The notes beneath the pieces were generated by a model that was given only the letters and a program-made list of their open reading frames with translations, did not search any database and had not been told where the DNA came from. Below are positions 7,218 through 14,305 of a stretch of DNA of 16,102 nt, piece after piece. Every line of letters begins with the position of its first letter. Within the stretch, counting starts at the first letter, position 1. Source of the DNA: Anaerolineae bacterium (GTDB lineage: Bacteria; Chloroflexota; Anaerolineae; JAAYZQ01); assembly GCA_016929795.1 (NCBI GenBank), contig JAFGIA010000222.1, positions 1-16,102 of the forward strand. The letters are read 5' to 3'. A program made the translations under genes and the position numbers.

Positions 7218-8801
7218 GTGAGCCAATTCTTGACTTCGGAGACGATTGTCGTCTCGCTTGTGCTGGTGGCAACGCTGGTGGCGATTGTGGCCCGCCGCCG
7301 GCGCCTGCCGTATACTGTCAGCCTGGTGTTGATGGGCCTGTTGATCGCGATCGGTACCCCGTGGAAGTTTGAGGCGACGCCAGAGCTGATCCTGGCCATC
7401 TTTGTCCCGCCTCTCCTGTTCGAGGCCGCTTTTCACATCGATCTGAGGGAGCTGCGTGAGAACCTGGCTCCAATCCTGATCCTGGCTGTGCCGGGTGTGC
7501 TCCTCACGATGCTGCTCGTCGGCGGCATGACGGCGCTGGGGGCCGGCCTATCTGTGGGCACAGCGATGTTGTTTGGCGCCCTGATTGCCGCGACGGACCC
7601 TGTGGCCGTGGTCTCTCTTTTTCGTGCGCTCGGCGTGCCGCGGCAGTTGGCGGTGACAGTGGAAGGCGAAAGCCTGTTCAACGACGGCACGGCGATCGTC
7701 GTCTTTCGCATCGCGCAGGTGGCGGTGTTGACAGGGGCCTTTGACCCGCTGATGGGGGTGTACGATTTTCTTTTCGTGTCGGTGGGGGGCATGGGGGTCG
7801 GGTTGGTGCTGGGTTGGATCACCGCTCAGCTCCTGGTGCGCCTGGACGATCGCTTGATTGAAGCCTCTCTGACGACGATCCTGGCGTTTGGCGCCTATCT
7901 CGCGGCCGAGTATTTTGACGTCAGCGGCGTGCTGGCAGTGGTTGTGGCCGGGCTCGTGTGCGGAAATGTCGGCATGACACAAACACAACCGTCGACCAAG
8001 ATCATGATCTTTAATCTATGGGAGTACCTGGCGTTCCTATCGAACTCGATCGTCTTTTTGCTCATCGGCCTGAATGTCGAGCTGGCGCGCCTGTGGGACA
8101 ACCTGGGTGCGATTGTCGTCGCCGTGGTGGCTGTCATCGGCAGCCGTGCGATCGTGGTCTATGGCCTGTCGGCACTGGCCCGCCTGTTCGGCAAGGGGGC
8201 GCGCATCCCTACCAGTTGGCGGCATGTCCTGTTCTGGGGTGGGCTGCGTGGCGCAATCAGCCTGGCGCTTGCCCTCAGCCTGCCGGCAGCGATCCCGGGA
8301 CGCGAGGAGCTGCAGGCGATGACGTTTGGTGTTGTGTTATTTACACTGCTGGCGCAGGGGACGACGGTTCAGTATTTGCTCGAGCGGTTGGGGCTGACCG
8401 AGCGCTCACCTCATCGGATGGAGCGTGAGGTGCGTATTGGCCGGCTGTTTGCCACCCAGGCAGGTCTGCGCCGCCTGGAGCTGCTGCATCGCGAAGGGCT
8501 GCTGCCGGATGAGATGTGGATCGGGCTCAGAGATGGCTACCACCAGGACCAGGCGCAGGTGATGCGCGAGATGCAAGTGTTGTTCCGTGAGCACGCCGAG
8601 CTGGAGGGCGAGATGCTCTTTCAGGCGCGCCGCGAAGCACTCAAGGCCGAGCGCGGGGCTTTGTGGGATGCTCTCCGGCGCGACCTGCTGTCAGACAGGA
8701 CGTACGAGGAGCTTTCGACAGAGATTGACTACCGGTTGGAAGCCCTGGAGTTGATCCACAACGTAACGCACGATCATCAGGCGGCAGAGGGGGAGGCGTA
8801 A
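7218..8801 (+). CDS. CPA1-family Na+(K+)/H+ antiporter
   Basis: A 527-residue inner-membrane cation/proton exchanger of the NhaP/NHE type, predicted to expel Na+ or K+ in exchange for protons for pH and ion homeostasis. Residues 1-390 are about a dozen hydrophobic segments. Family motifs are present: TDPVAVV (126-132) with Asp127, ESLFNDGTAIVVF (151-163) with Asp156, the likely ion-binding aspartate, and WGGLRGAISLALAL (340-353) with the conserved Arg. Residues 391-527 are a charged, helical cytoplasmic tail of the kind that regulates activity in this family. The GTG start has AAGAAGGAG 6 nt upstream and lies about 25 nt from the predicted transcription start. The UspA-like gene starts 2 bp after the stop codon, so they form an operon. 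Ion specificity cannot be read from sequence. Confidence 0.95.
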   Translation: MSQFLTSETIVVSLVLVATLVAIVARRRRLPYTVSLVLMGLLIAIGTPWKFEATPELILAIFVPPLLFEAAFHIDLRELRENLAPILILAVPGVLLTMLLVGGMTALGAGLSVGTAMLFGALIAATDPVAVVSLFRALGVPRQLAVTVEGESLFNDGTAIVVFRIAQVAVLTGAFDPLMGVYDFLFVSVGGMGVGLVLGWITAQLLVRLDDRLIEASLTTILAFGAYLAAEYFDVSGVLAVVVAGLVCGNVGMTQTQPSTKIMIFNLWEYLAFLSNSIVFLLIGLNVELARLWDNLGAIVVAVVAVIGSRAIVVYGLSALARLFGKGARIPTSWRHVLFWGGLRGAISLALALSLPAAIPGREELQAMTFGVVLFTLLAQGTTVQYLLERLGLTERSPHRMEREVRIGRLFATQAGLRRLELLHREGLLPDEMWIGLRDGYHQDQAQVMREMQVLFREHAELEGEMLFQARREALKAERGALWDALRRDLLSDRTYEELSTEIDYRLEALELIHNVTHDHQAAEGEA

Positions 8802-8803
8802 TC

Positions 8804-9247
8804 ATGGGGCGGATTGTGTGCGCGACACGTGGTGGAGAGGCAGGCCGCCGCACCCAGGAGTATGCTATTTCTCTGGCCAAGGAACAAGGCGATGGGCTCG
8901 ACTTTTTGTGCGTATTCGACCCGAGCCTGGCGCGGGATCTGAACAAAGAGCTGGCGGCTGCTGTGTACAACGAGCAGCGCTGGCTGGGCCGCGCGCTGCT
9001 GGGGATTGCGCGCGCCCGGGCCAAACAGGAAGGTGTGGATGCTCGCACCCAGGTGCTCCTGGGGCCGGTGTTGCCAACCATCGAAGGATATCTCCGCCAG
9101 GTGGGCGCCACCGCCCTGGTGGTGGGTGCGCCACGGATAGACTCGGCGCTGACAATGTTCCAGCCGAACCGCCTGCACGGTTTTGCCGAACGGATAGCTC
9201 AAGATACAGGGGTTGAAGTGATCGTGGTTACGCCGGATGGACCATAG
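8804..9247 (+). CDS. UspA-like universal stress protein
   Basis: A 147-residue single-domain protein with the Usp alpha/beta fold: start MGRIVCATRGGEAGRRT, a central helix with GIARARAKQEGV, then ATALVVGAP and the terminal strand VEVIVVTPDGP. The ATP-binding signature G-x2-G-x9-G-S/T expected after VVGAP is absent (the sequence goes RIDSALTMFQPNRLHGF), so it is likely of the non-ATP-binding UspA class. GGGGGAGG is 7 nt before the ATG, and the gene follows the antiporter with a 2-bp gap. Usp domains are also found fused to or beside ion transporters, so a role in regulating the antiporter is plausible but inferred. Confidence 0.85.
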   Translation: MGRIVCATRGGEAGRRTQEYAISLAKEQGDGLDFLCVFDPSLARDLNKELAAAVYNEQRWLGRALLGIARARAKQEGVDARTQVLLGPVLPTIEGYLRQVGATALVVGAPRIDSALTMFQPNRLHGFAERIAQDTGVEVIVVTPDGP

Positions 9248-9373
9248 AAGGGAGTACCAAAGGGGCATATCTGGAAGTAGATCGACGGGCTTGGGCCCTG
9301 AGCGGAAAGATGGGATGGTGGCGGCAGCAGGCAAGCCGGCAAACAGGAATCGACGAGGACCAGGAGGAAGGAG

Positions 9374-10117
9374 ATGAAAGAGTACGAGGATCGCACGTAT
9401 GGGGAGCGGATTGCCGCCGTCTATGACGAGTGGTATGCCGATTACGAAGAAGCGATGGTGGATCTGCTGTACGAGCTGGCGGGCGGAGGGCGGGCGCTGG
9501 AGCTGGGCATCGGCACGGGGCGCGTGGCGCTGCCGCTCTGTGCACGGGGGATCGACGTCACCGGGCTCGACGCATCCGAAGCGATGATCGCCCGGCTACG
9601 CGCCAGGCCGGGCGGCGACAGCATTCCGGTGGTGCGGGGCAGCTTTGCACAGTTCGAGATTGAGGCCCGTTTTGATCTCGTCTATGTCGTCTTTAACACG
9701 TTCTATGGCTTGCTGACGCAGGAAGAGCAGGTGAGCTGCTTTCAGAGTGTGGCCCGGCATCTGACAGACGATGGAGTCTTTGTACTCGAGCTGTTCGTCC
9801 CTGACGTGTGCCGCTTTGAGGGCGGGCAGACGGTACGTGCGGTCAAGGTCGACACTGGCGAGGTGCGCCTGGATGTGACCCTACACGATCCCGCGGCGCA
9901 GTTGGTGACCAGCCAGCACGTCGAGTTGTCGCAGGCAGGCATTCGCCTCTTTCCGGTCAGGCTGCGCTACGCCTGGCCGTCGGAACTGGATCTGATGGCG
10001 CGCGTGGCAGGGCTGAGCCTGAAGCATCGCTGGGCGTCGTGGGAGAAAGGGACATTTACGGCAGAGAGCGGCAAGCATATCTCGGTGTATGCGCGAGCAG
10101 GGGGGCTTGGTTTTTAG
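9374..10117 (+). CDS. Class I SAM-dependent methyltransferase
   Basis: A 247-residue cytoplasmic methyltransferase. SAM-binding motif I is ALELGIGTGRVALPL (41-55), followed by the acidic end of strand 2 at Asp66 in VTGLDASEAM, and FDLVYVVFNTFYGL (100-113) as the motif IV region. The second half (about 135-247) is a mostly beta extension, as in methyltransferases acting on small molecules; the substrate cannot be determined. AGGAGG lies 6 nt before the ATG. A 126-bp gap separates it from the usp gene, and no promoter was recognised there, so it may be read through from upstream or use a weak promoter. It is convergent with the BTAD regulator gene. Confidence 0.9.
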   Translation: MKEYEDRTYGERIAAVYDEWYADYEEAMVDLLYELAGGGRALELGIGTGRVALPLCARGIDVTGLDASEAMIARLRARPGGDSIPVVRGSFAQFEIEARFDLVYVVFNTFYGLLTQEEQVSCFQSVARHLTDDGVFVLELFVPDVCRFEGGQTVRAVKVDTGEVRLDVTLHDPAAQLVTSQHVELSQAGIRLFPVRLRYAWPSELDLMARVAGLSLKHRWASWEKGTFTAESGKHISVYARAGGLGF

Positions 10118-10164
10118 TCTACATAATCCGGGGTCGTAACGAGGCGCTCAGGGGGGCCAGGCCC

Positions 10165-13100
10165 TCAGGCCAACTGCAGCAGCAGGGCACGGGCCTCGCG
10201 CAGGTCGGGCGTGTCGAACCCCTCGGTGAACCAGCCATAGGTGTCGACCAGGAGCTGGCGCGCCTCGATGCGCCGGCCCCGTGACTGCCACCATCGTGCC
10301 AAGCTGACTGCCGCCCGTAGCTCGAACAGGTGCGCCTCCTGGCGGCGGGCTGCTTCCAGTGCCTGTTCAAAGCAGGCTTCGGCCGTGTCCGTGTCCCCCT
10401 GCTGTGACGCCGGAGAGGAAGCCTGGGAGGAACGCGTCACTAGCAGCTTGCCGCGCAGGCGGTAGACTTCGGCCTCGTACGGCAGTCCGCGGCAGGGGCC
10501 GAGCTCGTCCAGCGCTGCCAGGCCGGCCTGGGGCCGGCTGGCGTGGAGGAGCGCCTCGGCTAACAGGCAGTAGAGGTGCGGCCGGAAGGCGTGGATGCCC
10601 TGCTCGGGGAGTGTGGCCAGGCCGGCCTGCATGGCCCGGACGCCCGCGTCCGTTTCCCCCTGCATGGCCTGCGACCATCCGAGGTAGCAGGTGATCCAGG
10701 CCTGCATGTGCGATAGGGTCAACTGGGTAGTCAGATCCGGTTGTTGGCGACTGGCAAGCTGCCCGGCCACGGCCTGGAGCCGCTCGGCGGCGGCCTGCAC
10801 GCCGGCAGGCTCGCGACGCAGCGCGTGGAAGCCGATCCCGGCCGTGATCAGCAGGTGCACGACCGTGAGCGGATCAACCAGCTCCTCGGCCGCAGCCAGT
10901 GCCTGCCGGTGGCAGGCCAGGGCCTGGTCGGCGTAGCCCATCATCTCCAGGACGAGCCCCAACCACGCCAGGCTGGCGCTACGTGACTCGTAGCGCAGGG
11001 CGGGCACAGCGGGCGGCCGGGCCGGCTGCCGCTGCGGTGCGAGGGCCAGCGTCTGCTCCAGGTGTGCCCGGCTGGCAGTGAACCGGCCCAAGTAGAGGTG
11101 GCTCATGCCCAGCTCGAGGTGAGCGGCGGCCAGGTAGAAGGAGTCCCGCACCTGCTCGGCCCGGCGCAGCAGCTCCTCCGAGCGCTGCAACGCCTGCTCG
11201 GTCTGTCCATGCCAGCCCTGGACGTCGATCAGGGTCAACAGCACGCGCATGACCCGCTCCGGCTCACCCAGGCTCTGGGCCAGGCGGTACGCTGCCGCCA
11301 GCGCCTCCAGCCGTTCCGGTGCCCCCCAGCCGTGGGTCAGGCAGAGTGAAACGTCGAGGGCGAGTGTGAGCTCGAGCCGCAGCCGGACACCCTCGCCCGA
11401 CGCGGGTGCCTGTGCCAGCAGGGCCAATCCGTGCTGGAAGAGGGCGCCGGCCTCTCTGTAGGCGGCGAGCAACATCGCCTGGCGCCCGGCCAGCAGCAGA
11501 AAAGTGGCGGCCTGGACAGGCTTGCCGGCCTGCTCATAGTGCCGCGCCAACTGCGGGCTGACCTGGGCCAGGGCCGCTTCGACGCCGCCGCACAGCTCTT
11601 CCAGCGCCCGGCCCACCGCCCCGTGCATCCGTGCCCGCTGCACTGCGTCGAGGTGATCATGGAGGTGTTCCTGAAACAGGCCGTGGCGAAAGCGGTAGCG
11701 TGACAAGGGCTCACCGCCCTCCCCGAGGTAGTGGACGCCGACGGCTTCGACCAACCGGTGCTCGCGGGATAGGCGCCCGCTCAACCCCTGGAGTACCCAG
11801 GCCGGCTCCACGTCAAGCGCGCGGGCTACCACCTCGGCGCTGAACGACTCGCCCTCCACGCTGGCCGCCTCCAGCACATGCCGCCACTCGGCCGGCAGGC
11901 GGCCTACCTGCTCGGCAATGACCGCCTCGACGCGAGGTGGCAGGCCTTCCCAGCGCAACGCGGGGCCCTCCACCCAGTACCCGGCCTGGTCACGCACCAG
12001 GTCGCCCCGCTCTCGAAAGGCGTGCAGCAGTTCCACGGTAAAGAGGGCATGCCCTCCCGTATGCCGGGTGAGGGTCTGGCGAAAGATCTCATCCAGGTGG
12101 TTCGGTTGGTGATCCAGCAGGGCATCGACGAAGGGCCGTCCGGCCACCCGATCCAGATCGACTGTGACATCCCCTTCGCGCCGGGTGCACTCGCGGACCA
12201 GGGAGCGCAAGGGGCTATCTGCACCCACGGGGTCCAGGCTGATCTCGCCGGTGCTGTAGGTGGCGACGATCAGGATGCGGCTGCTCGCGATCCGCTGGGC
12301 CAGGTAAAAGAGGAGGCTCAGCGACATGCCATCGGCCCAATGGAGGTTGTCGATCAGCAGCAGTAGTGGTTGCTGCCGGGCCAGGGCAAACAACACGCGC
12401 GTCAATTGCTCGAATAGGGTGATCTGCTGCGGCGGGGACACCAGGTCTGTGCCGTGAGAACCAGAGGCGCCGGGCGGCAACTGGCCCAGCAGGCTGGCGA
12501 GCCGGCGATACCACGCGGCACCGGGGAGTGCCAGCGTCTCTGCCCGCGTGGCGAGCAGGGTGGGTGAGACAAAGCGACCGATCAGGTCCGGGCCAGCGTC
12601 GAGCAAGGCTTCGACCACGTGCGGAAAGATGGCCCACAGCCGGCGCGTGTGCTCGGCGTGGGCGCCGTCACCCACCCAGCCTGGCTCTGCCTCACCACAC
12701 AGGGTGTGCACGATCTCCCGAAAGGGCAGGAGCGGGTCGCCGAGTCCTGCATAGGCGCTGGATTGTCCCCCTGCCACTAGCAGCTTGTGGTGGCGTTCGA
12801 CGGCCCGGCGGGCAAAATGCGCCAGCAGCGCCGTCTTGCCGCTGCCAGCTTCACCCACAACGAATACTACCTGGCCGTGACCGGCAAGTGTCGTGACCAG
12901 GAATCGATCGAGGCGAGCCAGTTCTTGCTGGCGGGCAACAAATGGAGGGGGCACCGGATGTGGCCGTGGGGGCGGGCCAGGAATGCCGGTTTCTATCCCC
13001 TGTTTGCTCCCGGCAGGCACGGGCATCTTGCCCTCCCGGATCTGCCGGGCCAGGGTTTCTGTCTCGGGCGAGAGCTCGGCACCCAGCTCCTCGGCCAGCA

Positions 13101-13845
13101 CCCGGCGGCACTCTTCGTACTGCCGCAGCGCCGCCCCCCGCTGGCCCTCGAGCGCCAGGGCGAGCATCAGGCTCTGGTTGGCCGTCTCGCTCCACGGCTC
13201 CAGGGCAAGCTGCCGGCGGGCAACCTGGGCCGCCTGGTCGCTGTGCCCGGCTGCCAGGTGGTGTGCGGCCAGCCGCTCCAGGGCCGCCAGGGCCGCATCG
13301 TGGCGCTGCACCTGGTGGAGCAAGCGCCACTCCTCGAAGGCGGGGCTGTCGCGCAGTGACAGGCCGGCCAGGAAGGGCCCACGATAGAGCGCCATGGCCT
13401 GGGCCAGGAACCCTGCCAGATCGGGTTGTTCGGACCCCGCGTGCTGGGAGTCAGCCGCCGCCAGTAGCTGATCAAAGGTGTGTAGATCTACCCACACCTG
13501 CCCTGGCTCGAGGTGAAACCCGACCTCGTGACGGGTGATGGTCAGGCCGGCTGCACGACTCGCTCCACGCTCCCAGCCTGCAGGTGGCGCCAGGGGCGCC
13601 AGCAGGTCACGGAGGTTGACCAGCGTCTGTCTCAGGCTCTGGTGGGCGGAGCGCTCGGGGTACTGGCCCCAGAACAGGGCCTCCAGCGCGGCGCGGCGGT
13701 GCGGCCGGCCACTCTCCACAACCAGGTAGGCCAGCAGCGCACGCGCCTTGGCAGAGCGAAATCCGGCCAGGGAAATGCCGTCGAGGGTGACCTCGAACGT
13801 TCCCAACAAGCGGATCTCCAATCGAGCGCACGTCGCGGCGCACAT
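10165..13845 (-). CDS. Large BTAD-AAA-TPR transcriptional activator
   Basis: A 1226-residue cytoplasmic regulator. Domain order: an OmpR-type winged-helix DNA-binding domain (about 9-105; LEIRLLGTFEVTLDG start, FRSAKARALLAYLV), the BTAD bacterial activation domain (about 117-270; VDLHTFDQLLAA, LYRGPFLAGL, WSETANQSLMLAL, EELGAELSPET), a NACHT/STAND-like AAA ATPase (about 300-700) with Walker A GEAGSGKTAL (331-340) and Walker B PLLLLIDNLHWAD (493-505), and a long TPR-like helical region (about 750-1226). STAND regulators typically switch on when a ligand binds the C-terminal repeats and ATP exchange drives oligomerisation; the ligand is unknown. The ATG at 13845 has GGAGGG 8 nt upstream and lies downstream of the promoter. 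An extended GTG start at 13896 lies inside the promoter spacer and is rejected. The gene diverges from a AAA+ ATPase, its plausible target. Confidence 0.9.
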   Translation of the reverse strand: MCAATCARLEIRLLGTFEVTLDGISLAGFRSAKARALLAYLVVESGRPHRRAALEALFWGQYPERSAHQSLRQTLVNLRDLLAPLAPPAGWERGASRAAGLTITRHEVGFHLEPGQVWVDLHTFDQLLAAADSQHAGSEQPDLAGFLAQAMALYRGPFLAGLSLRDSPAFEEWRLLHQVQRHDAALAALERLAAHHLAAGHSDQAAQVARRQLALEPWSETANQSLMLALALEGQRGAALRQYEECRRVLAEELGAELSPETETLARQIREGKMPVPAGSKQGIETGIPGPPPRPHPVPPPFVARQQELARLDRFLVTTLAGHGQVVFVVGEAGSGKTALLAHFARRAVERHHKLLVAGGQSSAYAGLGDPLLPFREIVHTLCGEAEPGWVGDGAHAEHTRRLWAIFPHVVEALLDAGPDLIGRFVSPTLLATRAETLALPGAAWYRRLASLLGQLPPGASGSHGTDLVSPPQQITLFEQLTRVLFALARQQPLLLLIDNLHWADGMSLSLLFYLAQRIASSRILIVATYSTGEISLDPVGADSPLRSLVRECTRREGDVTVDLDRVAGRPFVDALLDHQPNHLDEIFRQTLTRHTGGHALFTVELLHAFRERGDLVRDQAGYWVEGPALRWEGLPPRVEAVIAEQVGRLPAEWRHVLEAASVEGESFSAEVVARALDVEPAWVLQGLSGRLSREHRLVEAVGVHYLGEGGEPLSRYRFRHGLFQEHLHDHLDAVQRARMHGAVGRALEELCGGVEAALAQVSPQLARHYEQAGKPVQAATFLLLAGRQAMLLAAYREAGALFQHGLALLAQAPASGEGVRLRLELTLALDVSLCLTHGWGAPERLEALAAAYRLAQSLGEPERVMRVLLTLIDVQGWHGQTEQALQRSEELLRRAEQVRDSFYLAAAHLELGMSHLYLGRFTASRAHLEQTLALAPQRQPARPPAVPALRYESRSASLAWLGLVLEMMGYADQALACHRQALAAAEELVDPLTVVHLLITAGIGFHALRREPAGVQAAAERLQAVAGQLASRQQPDLTTQLTLSHMQAWITCYLGWSQAMQGETDAGVRAMQAGLATLPEQGIHAFRPHLYCLLAEALLHASRPQAGLAALDELGPCRGLPYEAEVYRLRGKLLVTRSSQASSPASQQGDTDTAEACFEQALEAARRQEAHLFELRAAVSLARWWQSRGRRIEARQLLVDTYGWFTEGFDTPDLREARALLLQLA

Positions 13846-13886
13846 ACATCCAGCCCTCCATCGTTCACTGCCCCAGGGGCGTGGTG

Positions 13887-13915
13887 ATTTTAGCACAGGC
13901 TCCGGCTTTCGTCAA
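13887..13915 (-). promoter_or_regulatory. Promoter of the BTAD regulator gene
   Basis: Minus-strand TTGACG (13910-13915) and TAAAAT (13887-13892) are 17 bp apart, with transcription expected near 13880. The promoter overlaps the upstream GTG at 13896, so translation must start at the ATG at 13845. Confidence 0.75.
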
Positions 13916-13938
13916 CAACAGGCCGTGCATTCATCCCT

Positions 13939-13956
13939 CGTGACGATTTCGTCACG
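13939..13956. promoter_or_regulatory. 18-bp palindrome, candidate operator
   Basis: CGTGACGATTTCGTCACG has perfect 8-bp arms and a 2-bp centre. It lies 23 bp upstream of the -35 box of the BTAD regulator promoter, a typical activator position. The spacing does not fit a CRP/FNR site. The bound protein is unknown. Confidence 0.5.
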
Positions 13957-13982
13957 CTTTTATGCTATTCTATAACTGGTGC

Positions 13983-14063
13983 GTATCACCTCAATAAAGG
14001 GGGGAAAGCTGGGGTGTGTGCGGGCAACGCACGCACCCCACCCCCCGATTATTGAGCAGATAC
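13983..14063. repeat. 81-bp palindromic element, copy 2 (inverted orientation)
   Basis: It starts GTATCACCTCAATAAA and ends ATTATTGAGCAGATAC, which is the reverse complement layout of the element at 2446-2525; its 15-bp termini pair with two mismatches. The flanks ACTGGTGC (13975-13982) and GCCGGTAC (14064-14071) match at 5 of 8 positions, a decayed or fortuitous duplication. The core hairpin is also present. It lies in the divergent region between the BTAD regulator and the AAA ATPase, outside both predicted promoters. Confidence 0.75.
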
Positions 14064-14142
14064 GCCGGTACCGCAGTACCATACCCATTCTCGGGATGAC
14101 GGCCGCCCGGCGTTCTTGATGAATATTGGCGAGATTAACCCC

Positions 14143-14171
14143 TTGCCAGGAGTTGGTTTATCCGGTATAAT
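14143..14171 (+). promoter_or_regulatory. Promoter of the AAA+ ATPase gene
   Basis: TTGCCA (14143-14148) and a perfect TATAAT (14166-14171) are 17 bp apart. Transcription should begin near 14178, giving a leader of about 128 nt that contains a short ORF. A small inverted repeat GGTAC-CGCA-GTACC lies upstream at 14067-14080. Confidence 0.75.
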
Positions 14172-14236
14172 GGAAGTGTGTCGTCCCGACTGCCGGGGTT
14201 GATTTTGTTTGCATCCAGGCAGAGGGGAAAGGGGCT

Positions 14237-14290
14237 ATGCTGTGCCAGAGCCGCCCACAGCATGCGATCAAGATATCGTGGATGGCCTAG
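14237..14290 (+). CDS. Possible 17-codon leader ORF
   Basis: ATG at 14237 is preceded by AGAGGGG and AAGGGG, and the frame ends at TAG (14288-14290), encoding MLCQSRPQHAIKISWMA. It lies in the leader of the AAA ATPase transcript and is in the same frame as the ATPase, whose GTG start is 15 bp after the stop. It could be a leader peptide that couples translation, or chance. No attenuator structure was recognised. Confidence 0.25.
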   Translation: MLCQSRPQHAIKISWMA

Positions 14291-14305
14291 TCTGTCGAGG
14301 GTCGT

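Noticed and set aside
9248..9373. Possible gene or promoter between usp and the methyltransferase
   Set aside because: No ORF with start, ribosome site and coding character, and no convincing -35/-10 pair was found in these 126 bp.
10118..10164. Possible terminator between the methyltransferase and BTAD regulator genes
   Set aside because: Only a short imperfect G/C hairpin with a very small loop can be drawn and there is no T-tract after it; not strong enough to annotate.
13846..13896. Upstream GTG start for the BTAD regulator
   Set aside because: It lies in the spacer of the promoter at 13887-13915; the ATG at 13845 has a well-spaced GGAGGG and leads straight into the DNA-binding domain.
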